From: Rhizobium sp. CF080
GTDB lineage: Bacteria; Pseudomonadota; Alphaproteobacteria; Rhizobiales; Rhizobiaceae
Direction: 5' to 3'
Length of the DNA stretch: 64,000 nucleotides
Assembly (NCBI RefSeq): GCF_000282095.2
Contig: NZ_AKKC02000004.1
Coordinates: forward strand, 186,001-250,000
Below are positions 1 through 8,975 of this stretch, one piece after another. The notes beneath the pieces are model-generated. The model did not search any database. It worked only from the letters and a program-made list of their open reading frames with translations, and had not been told where the DNA came from. Made by a program: the position numbers and the translations under genes. Within the stretch, counting starts at the first letter, position 1. Each line of letters begins with the position of its first letter.

Positions 1-57
1 CAGATGCAGGCGCAGAACATCGTGCCTTGGCCGCGCAATTATGCGCCCGCAAAGTGA
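1..57 (+). CDS. C-terminal end of a probable peptide-type ABC solute-binding protein (partial)
   Basis: An open frame enters from the left edge and stops at TGA 55-57, giving 19 residues that end in PWPRNYAPAK. The stop lies 12 bases before a DppB-like permease. In this transporter class the solute-binding protein gene usually comes directly before the permeases, and short hydrophobic/proline tails of this kind are common at the C-terminus of SBP_bac_5 proteins. The call rests mainly on position, because too little protein is inside the window to see a domain. Confidence 0.5.
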   Translation, partial: QMQAQNIVPWPRNYAPAK

Positions 58-69
58 GTTCGGACGCCG

Positions 70-1008
70 ATGATACGGTATCTTCTGAAACGGGTCGCTT
101 CCGGCCTCGCGCTGCTTTGCGTGGTCTCAGCCCTAACCTTCATGATGGTCTTTGGAGCCACGGAGAACGTCGCCCGCAATATCCTAGGTGAGAATGCGAC
201 CGCCGACCAGGTGAAGGCACTGAACAGCCGGTTGGGGCTCGACCGGCCCCTGCCCGTACAGTTCGGCGACTGGGTGAGCCATGCCGTCCGCGGCGATCTC
301 GGTCCATCATGGACGATGAGCGAGAGCGTGACGTCGGCACTGGCGAGCCGGCTGCCTGTCACCTTGTCAATGGTGACGATAGCCGTGGCGATGATGGCGC
401 TCGTCTCGGCAATGCTCGGCATCACCGCAGCCGTGCGCGGCGGCTGGGCCGACCGGGCGATCCAGATTGTCAGCATCGCGGGTTTCGCCATGCCGAATTT
501 CTGGCTTGGCCTGCTGCTCGTCCTCACCTTTTCGGTCAAGCTCGGCTGGCTGCCGGCAACCGGTTATGTATCGTTCAGCGCCTCACCTTCCTCATGGGCG
601 GCTTCCCTCGTCCTTCCGGTAACGGCGCTGGTGCTTTCGGGAATAGCCTCGGCTTCCCAGCAGGTCCGGGGTGCCGTTATCGATGCACTCCGGCAAGATT
701 ATGTGCGTACGCTCCGCGCCCGCGGCGTCAGCCCCCGTTCGGTCCTCTACCGCCATGCCCTTCGCAATGCGATGCCGGCGGCGCTGACCGTCCTTTCGGT
801 ACAGTTCATTGCCCTTCTCGGCGGTGCAGCCGTCATTGAGCGAGTGTTTGCCATTCCCGGCATGGGATCCCTGACCGTTTCTGCCGCGCTGATCGGCGAC
901 GTCCCGGTGCTCATGGGAGTGGTCGTCACCCTCATCATCGTGGTCGTTCTGGTGAACATACTGGTCGACATCCTCAACGCATGGGCCAATCCGAAGGTGA
1001 GGATGTGA
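70..1008 (+). CDS. Dipeptide/oligopeptide-type ABC transporter permease (DppB family)
   Basis: 312 residues, inner-membrane subunit of an ABC importer. The N-terminus (MIRYLLKRVASGLALL) is the conserved start of DppB/OppB permeases. About six membrane segments follow, and the coupling loop near residues 210-235 reads LRQDYVRTLRARGVSPRSV, the typical EAA-like loop of this family, before a conserved IERVFAIPGMG segment. Length is normal. Its TGA overlaps the start of the next gene (TGATG at 1006-1010), so the two are translationally coupled. The downstream sulfatase and GH3 genes suggest that the transported solute is a sulfated glycan fragment rather than a peptide. That is inference, since this transporter class carries peptides, nickel and oligosaccharides. 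Confidence 0.9.
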   Translation: MIRYLLKRVASGLALLCVVSALTFMMVFGATENVARNILGENATADQVKALNSRLGLDRPLPVQFGDWVSHAVRGDLGPSWTMSESVTSALASRLPVTLSMVTIAVAMMALVSAMLGITAAVRGGWADRAIQIVSIAGFAMPNFWLGLLLVLTFSVKLGWLPATGYVSFSASPSSWAASLVLPVTALVLSGIASASQQVRGAVIDALRQDYVRTLRARGVSPRSVLYRHALRNAMPAALTVLSVQFIALLGGAAVIERVFAIPGMGSLTVSAALIGDVPVLMGVVVTLIIVVVLVNILVDILNAWANPKVRM

Positions 1009-2771
1009 TGAGCGATATCAAAACCGTCCAGGCTCCAATCCACGCCGCCTCGCAACGCCGCCATTTCGTCCGCTCGGTGCTCACCAATCCGACGGGCCTT
1101 CTCGCTTCGGTAGCGCTGCTGATCGTCATCACGGCGGCGGTCTTCGCGCCCCTGCTCGCGCCCAACGAGCCGTCAACCGTCCAGATATTCAAGGTCAATG
1201 CTCCTGCCGGCGATGGTTATCTCCTCGGTGGCGACGGTTCGGGACGCGACATATGGAGCCGCCTTCTCCATGGCGGCCGCAACACGTTCCTCGGGGCACT
1301 GATCACGATCTTCATCGCCGCGTCCATCGGGGTGACGGCGGGACTTTTCGCCGGTTTTTACGGCAGGAAACTCGACCTCGTGGCCCGCTGGATCTCCGAC
1401 GGAATCATGGCACTGCCGGCGCTGATCGTATTGCTCGCCTTCTATCAGGCGCTTGGTGCCTCGATCTACCTGTCGATGGCGGTCTTCGGAGTGATGCTGT
1501 CGCCGGGCTTTTTCCGGCTCACACGCAATCTCGTCAACGGTGTCAAAAACGAGCTTTATATCGACGCCGCGCGGGTCTCGGGCCTCAGCGATCTCAGGAT
1601 CATCACGAAGCACATCCTGCTTTCGGTACGAGCGCCCGTGGTGATCCAGACCTCCATCGTCGCGGGCATTGCCATCGTCGTCCAGTCGGGTCTCGAATTC
1701 CTCGGGCTCGGCGATCCCAGCACGCCGACCTGGGGCGGAATGCTGCAGGATGCCTTCGCCAACATCTATGTTTCTCCGCAGGCTATCCTCTGGCCGGGAC
1801 TGGCAATCACGGCAACGGTGGCTTCGCTGGTGCTGCTTGCGAATGCCATCCGCGACCGCATGCAGCAGGGCGGCGTTCCAGTGAGGATGCCGAAGGTCCT
1901 GCCGCTGACGGTGAGCGACACGCTGCCAGGCGCCGCGCCCGACGTACTCCTCGATGTGCGGGATCTCGTTGTAGCCTATCCTGCGAACGACGGCTGGCGC
2001 GAAGTCGTCAAGGGCGTGAGCCTCAGCCTCAAGCGTGGCGAAGTTCTGGGACTTGTCGGCGAAAGCGGATCAGGCAAGAGCCAGACGGCATTTGCCATCC
2101 TCGGACTTCTGTCGCCCGGGGGGCGCGTGCTTTCCGGTTCCATCCAGTTCGACGGTATCGATCTCGGGAAATCTTCTGAAGATGAGGTCCGTAGCCTTCG
2201 CGGCAGGCGCATCGCCTATGTTCCCCAGGAGCCGATGGCCAATCTCGACCCGGCGTTCCGGATCGGGTTTCAGCTCGTCGAGCCGATGATGACCGTGCTT
2301 GGGATTTCGCGGGCGGAGGCGACGCGGCGGGCGTTGAAACTGCTTGCCCGCGTGAAGCTGCCGGACCCGGAACGCGTCTTTCGCGCCTATCCGCACGAGA
2401 TTTCGGGCGGCATGGCCCAGCGCGTCCTGATCGCCGGTGCGGTCGCGTGCAGTCCTGATCTGCTGATCGCCGACGAGCCGACCACAGCACTCGACGTAAC
2501 CGTGCAGGCGGAAGTTCTCGACCTTCTCCGCGACCTGCAGAAGGAGTTCAACATGGCGGTCATGCTGGTGACCCACAATTTCGGTGTCGTGGCGGATAGC
2601 TGCGATCGGGTGGCCGTCATGAAGGACGGTAGGATCGTGGAAACCAATACGGCGACGGAACTGTTCGCCGCTCCGGCGCACGACTACACCCGCATGCTTC
2701 TCGGTTCTGTTCTCGAGGGTGGAGAGACCCGCACATATCGGCCGCCGATGACCGAGGAGCGGCGAGCATGA
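1008..2771 (+). CDS. ABC transporter fusion: DppC-type permease plus DppD-type ATPase
   Basis: 587 residues when started at ATG 1008, which overlaps the upstream stop and follows a GGTGAGG Shine-Dalgarno-like stretch; an in-frame ATG at 981 is less likely. Residues about 1-285 form a DppC-like permease with [19 protein letters not shown] and an EAA loop ([17 protein letters not shown]). Residues about 305-585 form an ATPase with Walker [10 protein letters not shown]-loop YVPQEPM, signature ISGGMAQR and Walker [13 protein letters not shown]. Permease and ATPase are usually separate proteins, but this fusion is known in rhizobial peptide/oligosaccharide importers. Its end overlaps the second ATPase gene by four bases (ATGA). 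Confidence 0.9.
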   Translation: MSDIKTVQAPIHAASQRRHFVRSVLTNPTGLLASVALLIVITAAVFAPLLAPNEPSTVQIFKVNAPAGDGYLLGGDGSGRDIWSRLLHGGRNTFLGALITIFIAASIGVTAGLFAGFYGRKLDLVARWISDGIMALPALIVLLAFYQALGASIYLSMAVFGVMLSPGFFRLTRNLVNGVKNELYIDAARVSGLSDLRIITKHILLSVRAPVVIQTSIVAGIAIVVQSGLEFLGLGDPSTPTWGGMLQDAFANIYVSPQAILWPGLAITATVASLVLLANAIRDRMQQGGVPVRMPKVLPLTVSDTLPGAAPDVLLDVRDLVVAYPANDGWREVVKGVSLSLKRGEVLGLVGESGSGKSQTAFAILGLLSPGGRVLSGSIQFDGIDLGKSSEDEVRSLRGRRIAYVPQEPMANLDPAFRIGFQLVEPMMTVLGISRAEATRRALKLLARVKLPDPERVFRAYPHEISGGMAQRVLIAGAVACSPDLLIADEPTTALDVTVQAEVLDLLRDLQKEFNMAVMLVTHNFGVVADSCDRVAVMKDGRIVETNTATELFAAPAHDYTRMLLGSVLEGGETRTYRPPMTEERRA

Positions 2772-3580
2772 ACGATCCGGTCCTTGTCGATTGCCGCAAC
2801 GTGAACGTTCACTTCGGCGCCCATCATGTCTTGAAGAACGTCAATCTCACCATTCGCCCCGGTGAAACGGTAGGACTGGTGGGCGAGAGCGGGTCGGGCA
2901 AGACGACGCTCGGGCGGGCCATTCTCGGCATAGGCCCGGTCAACTCCGGCGAGATACTGTTCGACGGTGAGAATATCGCCGGAGTGCCGCCCCGCGCGCG
3001 CAAAGGCCAGGCGGCTATCCAGGCGGTCTTCCAGGATCCCTACAGCTCGCTCAACCCGTCGATGACCATCGAAGACATTCTGACGGAACCGATTGTCGCC
3101 CGTCGGCTGGCCTCGCCCGCCGATGCGTCCCAACAGGTCCGCAAGCTGCTCGATCAGGTCGCCCTCCCAAGCGACGCGGCGGAACGCTTTCCGCGCGAAT
3201 TTTCCGGCGGTCAGCGTCAGCGTATTGCCATCGCCCGCGCGCTGGCGCTATCTCCGCGTCTCATCGTCTGCGATGAACCCGTCTCCGCACTCGATCTTTC
3301 CACCCAGGCCCGGGTCATGGATCTGTTCATCGAGATCCAGGAGCAGACGGGCGTCGCCTATCTCTTCGTTTCCCACGATCTGGCCGCGGTGCGCCACATC
3401 TCGCACCGTGTTGCGGTGATGCGTTTCGGCGAGATCGTCGAATTCGGCGAGTGCGACCAGGTGACGGCCCGCCCCGATCACGACTACACGAAACGTCTGC
3501 TTCTCGCCGCGCCCGTTGCCGATCCCGCAAGGCAGGCCGAACGGCGGGCCGCGTTTCGCGCGCTTGAAATGACGGCTTAG
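2768..3580 (+). CDS. Dipeptide/oligopeptide-type ABC transporter ATP-binding protein (DppF family)
   Basis: 270 residues. Walker A is GESGSGKTT, the Q-loop is VFQDPYSSLNPSMT, the signature is FSGGQRQRIAIA, Walker B is LIVCDEPVSALD and the switch histidine is in FVSHDLA. With the ATPase half of the upstream fusion it would form the heterodimeric motor expected for a Dpp/Opp importer. It begins at the ATGA overlap with the fusion gene and ends 4 bases before the sulfatase start, so transporter and sulfatase are probably co-transcribed. The ATPase contains no clue to substrate. The C-terminal extension is short compared with typical DppF proteins. Confidence 0.9.
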   Translation: MNDPVLVDCRNVNVHFGAHHVLKNVNLTIRPGETVGLVGESGSGKTTLGRAILGIGPVNSGEILFDGENIAGVPPRARKGQAAIQAVFQDPYSSLNPSMTIEDILTEPIVARRLASPADASQQVRKLLDQVALPSDAAERFPREFSGGQRQRIAIARALALSPRLIVCDEPVSALDLSTQARVMDLFIEIQEQTGVAYLFVSHDLAAVRHISHRVAVMRFGEIVEFGECDQVTARPDHDYTKRLLLAAPVADPARQAERRAAFRALEMTA

Positions 3581-3584
3581 ACCC

Positions 3585-5345
3585 ATGCGCGCCATCGTCC
3601 TGATGTTCGACAGCCTCAACCGCCGCCTTCTGCCGCCCTATGGCGACAGGACTGCCCATGCGCCCAATTTCGCCCGGCTGGCGCAACGGACTGTCACGTT
3701 CGACCGCTGTTATGCCGGCTCCATGCCCTGCATGCCGGCCCGGCGCGAAATGCATACCGGACGGTACAACTTTCTCCACCGGTCGTGGTCGCCGATCGAG
3801 CCGTTCGATGACAGCGCGCCGGAATTGCTGAGAAACGCCGGCGTCTACACGCATCTGGTGACCGACCATCAGCACTATTGGGAAGATGGCGGAGCCACCT
3901 ATCACACGCGCTTTTCTTCGCACGAGTTCTTTCGCGGTCAGGAGGGCGACCTCTGGAAAGGTGTGGTCGAAGGCGTGGATCGCACCCGGCTCAACGACTT
4001 CATCTACCAGATGAGGCGACAGGACCCAATCAACCGGACCTATCTCGAGGACGAGCGCGACCATCCGCAAACCCGGACCTTCGATGCGGGGCTGCAATTC
4101 ATCGAAGACAATGCCGGCCAGGACAGCTGGATGCTGCAGATCGAAACCTTCGATCCGCACGAGCCGTTTTTCAGCTATGCCGAATATCACGCGCGCTATC
4201 CCGATACCGGCGAGGATTTCGACTGGCCGCCCTATGACCGCGTGACCGAGCCGGAAGAGCGTGTCCTCCAGGCGCGGTACCGTTATCTGGCGCTGCTTTC
4301 GATGTGCGACCGCAATCTCGGCCGGCTGCTCGATATGATGGACGAGAAAAACATGTGGGACGATACGATGCTGATCGTCTGCACGGACCATGGCTACATG
4401 CTGGGCGAAAAGGGCTGGTGGGGCAAATCGGTCATGCCGTGGTACGACGAAACTATCCACACACCCTTTTTCGTCTGGGATCCGCGAGCCAGGGTTGCCG
4501 GTGAACGGCGCTCCGCGCTCGTCCAGACCATCGACATAGCGCCGACGCTGCTCGACCTCTTCGGCCTTCTGCCGACGCCTGATATGCAGGGAAAGCCGCT
4601 TCTCGACACCGTCAGAAACGATGCTCCGATCCGCACGGCCGGATTATTCGGGAACTTCGGCGGGCATGTCTGTGTCACCGACGGACGTTATGTTTATATG
4701 CGGTGCTGCGCCACCGAGGACAATTCGCCGCTTCATGAATATACGCTGATGCCGACCCACATGCGCGCCCGCTTCTCCGCGGACGAACTGTCGAAGGCGC
4801 AGCTCGCGCAGCCTTTCTCATTCACCAAGGAGGCCCCTGTCCTGCGCATACCAGGCTGGACGATCCGGGGGCCGTGGGTCTACGGGACTCTGCTCTATGA
4901 TCTCGAAACGGATCCCGAGCAGCAAACTCCACTCAGGGATGATACAGTCGAATTGCGGATGGGCGAACTGCTCGTCGAACTGATGCGTGCCTCCGATGCG
5001 CCTTCCGACCAGTTCGAGCGTCTGGGCCTGCCGGAGACAGGGCCAGTGGGGAAAGAGCACCTGCTCATCGAAAGACAATGGGCACAGGTCGTTTCCGGCC
5101 AGCGCAGCGTGGCAAAGGCGAGCGATTTCCCGCAAGATGCGCGTGTATCCAATATTCCCGTTGGGAAGCTTATGGCCGACGATACCGCGCGCCGCATTCT
5201 GACCTCGGCGATTCCTCGTCTCGGGGACAAACCGTTGCCCGCCCCTCTTGCCGCCAAGACGCTGGTGCAGGCGGCAACTGTCTGGCCGGAATTGGACAAG
5301 GAAAAACTCGAGGCGCTTGAGCGCGCTCTTGCCGCACAGGTCTGA
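3585..5345 (+). CDS. Cys-type sulfatase (alkaline phosphatase superfamily), probably cytoplasmic
   Basis: 586 residues. The activation motif is Cys49-Met-Pro-Ala-Arg53 followed by REMHTGR, matching the C-x-P-x-R motif whose Cys is converted to formylglycine. Asp9 in the first strand and the later segment TDHGYMLGEKGWWGK supply metal and substrate ligands typical of type I sulfatases. Ala replaces the usual Ser of CxPSR, as also happens in phosphonate monoester hydrolases, so a phosphonate/phosphodiester substrate is possible. There is no signal peptide. The neighbouring importer, a GH3 glycosidase 12 bases downstream and an FGE gene favour hydrolysis of a sulfate ester on an imported sugar in the cytoplasm. 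Confidence 0.88.
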   Translation: MRAIVLMFDSLNRRLLPPYGDRTAHAPNFARLAQRTVTFDRCYAGSMPCMPARREMHTGRYNFLHRSWSPIEPFDDSAPELLRNAGVYTHLVTDHQHYWEDGGATYHTRFSSHEFFRGQEGDLWKGVVEGVDRTRLNDFIYQMRRQDPINRTYLEDERDHPQTRTFDAGLQFIEDNAGQDSWMLQIETFDPHEPFFSYAEYHARYPDTGEDFDWPPYDRVTEPEERVLQARYRYLALLSMCDRNLGRLLDMMDEKNMWDDTMLIVCTDHGYMLGEKGWWGKSVMPWYDETIHTPFFVWDPRARVAGERRSALVQTIDIAPTLLDLFGLLPTPDMQGKPLLDTVRNDAPIRTAGLFGNFGGHVCVTDGRYVYMRCCATEDNSPLHEYTLMPTHMRARFSADELSKAQLAQPFSFTKEAPVLRIPGWTIRGPWVYGTLLYDLETDPEQQTPLRDDTVELRMGELLVELMRASDAPSDQFERLGLPETGPVGKEHLLIERQWAQVVSGQRSVAKASDFPQDARVSNIPVGKLMADDTARRILTSAIPRLGDKPLPAPLAAKTLVQAATVWPELDKEKLEALERALAAQV

Positions 5346-5357
5346 CCGGAGGGATTG

Positions 5358-7019
5358 ATGCCGTTGACACTGGATCATCTGACGAAAGCACCCTTCAACC
5401 TCGATCGCGAAGCCCTCGACTGGGTGACCCGGATTTTCCAGGACCTCGACGACACCACCCGCGCAGCCCAGCTTTTCAATCTCAATTCCCGTGGGGACGA
5501 CCGCGAGATGGAGATCGGCCGCCTGCAGGAGCTGCAACCCGGGGGTATAACGCGCTATTTCGGTGCCGATGGCACGAGAGAACGTGAACATATGGCAGCG
5601 ATTCAGGGCAAGGCCAAAGTCCCTCTCCTCGTTTCCGCCGATCTCGAAGGCTCACGCATGAGCCTGCCTTTCGGCACGGCCGTCCCCAACCCGCTGGCGC
5701 TGGCCGCCGTCGATGATGTCGAGCTGACCGAGGCGATCTCCGGTCTGATGGCGCACGAAGCCCGGTCCGTCGGGATCAACTGGTCCTTCACGCCAGTGCT
5801 GGATATCAACGCTGCCTTTCGCAGCCCGATCGTCGCAACGCGGGGATACGGCTCGGATCCGGCGCTGATCGAACGTCATGCACTGGCACAGATGCGCGTC
5901 TTCCAGCGCCTCGGTCTTGCTGCAACCGTGAAGCATTGGCCGGGCGAAGGGTATGACGAACGCGACCAGCATCTCGTCACCACGATCAATCCGTTATCGA
6001 TGGAAGAATGGCGCGCCACCTTCGGCCTGCTTTACAAGGCCGCCATCGATCAGGGCGTCAAGTCGGTGATGTCGGCGCATATCGCGCTGCCCGCCTATGT
6101 CCTCGAACGCGATCCGGACGCAGGAGAAGAAGCCTATCTGCCGGCTTCAGTCTCTGCGCCCCTCAATATCGCGCTCCTGCGTGGCGAGCTCGGCTTCAAC
6201 GGCCTGATCGTCTCCGATGCCAGCGAGATGGCGGGCCTGTTGGGTGTGATGCCGGCGCAGGACGCGAAGATCGAGATCATCGCCAGTGGCTGCGATATGG
6301 TGCTTTTCTCCTCCAAGCCGGAGGCGGAGATCGCCGCGATACAGGACGCCGTCCGTTCCGGGCGCATTTCAGCAGAGCGTTTCTACGACGCGGTCACGCG
6401 CGTTCTGGCCCTCAAGGCGTCTCTCGGCCTGCATCGCGCCGTCGAGATGCCCGTCCATGCCGATGCGGCTCCCGCCCAAAAGCTCGCCCATGAAGCTTTC
6501 GCTCGCGCGCCGACGCTGGTGAAGGACAGGAACAAGACACTGCCGCTCGACCTTGAAAAACATCGCCGCATCCTTGTCGTTTCCGGCGGGATCGTCGAGC
6601 CGATGCCGAATGCGAGGCTGGATTTCAAGCTGCCCGAAATGCTGGCTGCCGAGGGTTTCGAGGTGACCCTCCATCCCTATGGCACGCCGCTCGATGCGGA
6701 AGGGCACGACCTCGTCCTCTATCTGTTCGGCGAGGAGACGCTTCTGACGCGGGGGCGTATCTTTCTGGACTGGCGCGCACTTCATGGAGATTTCAGGGCC
6801 GCCATGAAACGGCCGTGGACGAGCCTGCCGACGGTGATGATCTCCTTCGGCTTTCCCTACTATCTTTACGATGCACCCCGGGTGCCGACCTATATCAATG
6901 CCTATTCCACCCACCAGGCGATGCAGGCCGCTGTGGTGGAGGCGCTGATGGGGCGCAGGCCATGGAACCGGAAGAGCCCTGTCGATCCCTTCGCCGGAGC
7001 GTTTGACGCGCAATTCTGA
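5358..7019 (+). CDS. Glycoside hydrolase family 3, beta-N-acetylhexosaminidase (NagZ)-like
   Basis: 553 residues from ATG 5358, placed 4 bases after GGAGGG; an in-frame TTG at 5355 is too close to that ribosome binding site. The N-terminal half is a GH3 TIM barrel. It has KHWPGEGYDERDQH, with the Asp-x-His pair that serves as acid/base in NagZ-type enzymes, and GLIVSDASEMAGL, where the Asp after Ser is the expected nucleophile. The C-terminal 180 residues resemble a GH3 C-terminal alpha/beta sandwich. No signal peptide is visible. Following the sulfatase in the same unit, it could release an N-acetylhexosamine or other sugar after desulfation. The exact substrate is unknown. Confidence 0.85.
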   Translation: MPLTLDHLTKAPFNLDREALDWVTRIFQDLDDTTRAAQLFNLNSRGDDREMEIGRLQELQPGGITRYFGADGTREREHMAAIQGKAKVPLLVSADLEGSRMSLPFGTAVPNPLALAAVDDVELTEAISGLMAHEARSVGINWSFTPVLDINAAFRSPIVATRGYGSDPALIERHALAQMRVFQRLGLAATVKHWPGEGYDERDQHLVTTINPLSMEEWRATFGLLYKAAIDQGVKSVMSAHIALPAYVLERDPDAGEEAYLPASVSAPLNIALLRGELGFNGLIVSDASEMAGLLGVMPAQDAKIEIIASGCDMVLFSSKPEAEIAAIQDAVRSGRISAERFYDAVTRVLALKASLGLHRAVEMPVHADAAPAQKLAHEAFARAPTLVKDRNKTLPLDLEKHRRILVVSGGIVEPMPNARLDFKLPEMLAAEGFEVTLHPYGTPLDAEGHDLVLYLFGEETLLTRGRIFLDWRALHGDFRAAMKRPWTSLPTVMISFGFPYYLYDAPRVPTYINAYSTHQAMQAAVVEALMGRRPWNRKSPVDPFAGAFDAQF

Positions 7020-7101
7020 CAAGCCGGGAATGCGAGACGCTGGGGAGTCGGCTCGGCCCAACGTGAGATCTCAACCCGGCTGTCGCGGATGAAGAGCGAT
7101 A

Positions 7102-8055
7102 TCAAAGGCCAGTGCGGCTGCCAGGTTTGGCGTCATAGGCGACCCGGAAGCCGGTATTGCTCGATGCGCTATCCGGGGAGAGGCCCATCCGCGCTGCGAT
7201 CCGGTACCGGTAGCAGTAGCTTTTATGGCAGAGGAACGAGCCGCCCTTCAACACCTTGTCCGAAAAGCGTCTGGCAATCTCATTGCGCGCCTTTGCCTGC
7301 TTGGAGAGTGAGCGCACCTTGAAAGGGTCGGCCGTCCATTCCCAGACGTTGCCGGCGAGATTGTAGAAGCCCGCCTCGTTGGGGGCGAAGCTGCGCACCG
7401 GGGCGGTGCCGAAATATCCGTCCTGCAACGTGTTGGTGTCGGGAAAGCGGCCCTGCCAGATATTGCAGAAGATCGCCTCGTCGGTCGGCTCCTCCTCGCC
7501 CCAGGGATACCTGCGGCGGCGGTTGCCTCCGCGCGCAGCATGCTCCCACTCCGCTTCGGTGGGCAGGCGGCCGCCAACCCATTGTGCGAATGCGAGTGCG
7601 TCGTTCCAGGATACCTGGGTGACCGGATGGTCGAGCCGACCTTCAATCAAGCTGCCGCGGCCTTCCGGTTGCCGCCACGTGGCATCGTCGATGCGCGTCC
7701 ACCACGGGGTCTCGATGACGCCGCCCGTTGCAGTGCGAGCCTCACCGAGCAGCGGCGCGAACACGGCGGAAGAGCCGAACCGCTCCGATTCCGTTACGTG
7801 GCCGGTCGCTTCCACGAACTGAGCAAACCGGCGGATGGTGACCGTCTCGATCTCGAGGTGAAAATCCTGCAGCGAAACCTTGCGTTCCGGCCCCTCGCCA
7901 TCGGTGGAGATCACCGGATCATCTGTTCCGACAAATGTCTCGCCACCCTTGACGGCAATCGCTTCCCCCGGCACGCCGCGAGAGATCGGGCCCGCCGGAG
8001 CGCCGGGTGCACCCTGCCCGGTTTCCCGCCTCGATCCTGAACAGCACCCATTCAT
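7102..8055 (-). CDS. Formylglycine-generating enzyme (FGE, SUMF1 family)
   Basis: 317 residues, ATG at 8055 with AGGAAG five bases upstream. FGE is the copper-dependent oxygenase that converts the sulfatase motif Cys to formylglycine. The C-terminal block GGSFLCHKSYCYRYRIAAR contains Cys276 and Cys281, five apart like human SUMF1 Cys336/Cys341, and ends SSNTGFRVA. Earlier, VSWNDALAFAQWVGGRLPTEAEWE and GNVWEWT are family hallmarks. The active-site pair separates it from EgtB/PvdO relatives. It is convergent with the sulfatase unit, its obvious client. The N-terminus contains CCSGSR, which resembles the substrate motif. No export signal is seen, consistent with cytoplasmic activation. Confidence 0.92.
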   Translation of the reverse strand: MNGCCSGSRRETGQGAPGAPAGPISRGVPGEAIAVKGGETFVGTDDPVISTDGEGPERKVSLQDFHLEIETVTIRRFAQFVEATGHVTESERFGSSAVFAPLLGEARTATGGVIETPWWTRIDDATWRQPEGRGSLIEGRLDHPVTQVSWNDALAFAQWVGGRLPTEAEWEHAARGGNRRRRYPWGEEEPTDEAIFCNIWQGRFPDTNTLQDGYFGTAPVRSFAPNEAGFYNLAGNVWEWTADPFKVRSLSKQAKARNEIARRFSDKVLKGGSFLCHKSYCYRYRIAARMGLSPDSASSNTGFRVAYDAKPGSRTGL

Positions 8056-8320
8056 CGCGTCTTCCTGACATGCCCTAAATCATCTTGGCGGACTTCCGGG
8101 CCGTCAGCCTGTTGATCTCAGTGAGGACTGACCCGGCATTGCGGGATATCTCGATCGAGAATTGGCCCGCCTTTCAGGTTATGTTTCGAGTCAGGTGCCG
8201 CGGTCAAGTTCCAGCTTTTTCCTTCGTGTTTTTGGGCCTGCGGGCCGATCTGTTCAAAGCGGAATTTCCAGATGGCCGCTCGAGACTGGCGTCAGATCGG
8301 GTGCGCATGCTTCCCCATCC

Positions 8321-8863
8321 TCAGGTCAGCAGAAGAAGCAGGACGTATGCAAGTACGGTGAACACCAGCCCACGAAACGCATAGGAGACGCACCGGTATT
8401 TCTGCCGGGCGATGAGGGACAGCACGTCGGCATTGTCCAGGTATTCCTTGAAGAGATAACCGACGTCGCTGCGTTGCGCCGCGTGCTCGAATATCGCTCT
8501 GTGCTGTGGCCACGTGCCCCAGAAAAGCGAGGTGGATTTCTCCACCCGTCGCGGCAGCACGACCAAAATAGCCGAGAGAATCGAAGAAACGGAGGCGATG
8601 GCGAGCAGAGCGGAAACAACGGCCGCGACCCAGGCACCCTCGGTATAACGCGCCAAGGTGAACACTCCGCGCCCCTCGCTCGAAGAGATCAAAAACGCGA
8701 GCATGAAGGTAAAGATATAGGCGGCCTTCTGATCGGATATCTTGATCTGGTCGTAAAAGACGTCGTTTATCTTGCGGACATGGTTGAAGTATTCCTCGGT
8801 AATCTCGCCGGACGCCATCGGCATTTCGAGCATCTCGGTCGGCGCGCTGTCGAATTCGCTCAA
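8321..8863 (-). CDS. PycTM-like (DUF5706 / Pycsar effector-type) small membrane protein
   Basis: 180 residues from TTG 8863, eight bases after GGGGAAA. A soluble N-terminus is followed by ISDQKAAYIFTFMLAFLIS (first membrane segment), a second long segment around AAVVSALLAIASVSSILSA, then LPRRVEK, a cytoplasmic helix pair ending YLDNADVLSLIARQKYRCV, and a C-terminal membrane segment. The spaced SD-KA motif before the first segment and the K-x-R motif before the last fit the PycTM family, whose members in Pycsar systems respond to cCMP/cUMP and disrupt the membrane. No cognate PycC lies directly adjacent. The nearest cyclase, at 12.6-14.6 kb, is a CHASE2 type. The gene is divergent from the FecR-TPR gene with a 112-base spacer. 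Confidence 0.6.
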   Translation of the reverse strand: MSEFDSAPTEMLEMPMASGEITEEYFNHVRKINDVFYDQIKISDQKAAYIFTFMLAFLISSSEGRGVFTLARYTEGAWVAAVVSALLAIASVSSILSAILVVLPRRVEKSTSLFWGTWPQHRAIFEHAAQRSDVGYLFKEYLDNADVLSLIARQKYRCVSYAFRGLVFTVLAYVLLLLLT

Positions 8864-8975
8864 TTTGCTTTCCCCAGTTCTGAACTGTTTCCCTGTTAAT
8901 ACACTCTAGCCGGAAAGCAATCCCGTTGCTAACGCCGGCCTTGACACTTGCCAGGTTTAAAAGCAGTGGTGGGCG

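Noticed and set aside
7021..7080. A terminator hairpin between the GH3 and FGE genes
   Set aside because: AGCCGGG and CCCGGCT can pair, but the loop is about 45 bases and there is no T run.
8162..8899. A 245-codon forward frame across the PycTM-like gene
   Set aside because: The reverse-strand product has coherent membrane segments and a ribosome binding site; the forward product is low-complexity charged sequence.
8941..8975. A TTGACA promoter -35 element before the FecR-TPR gene
   Set aside because: No -10 element lies at the proper spacing; the AT-rich TTTAAA is only 9 bases downstream.
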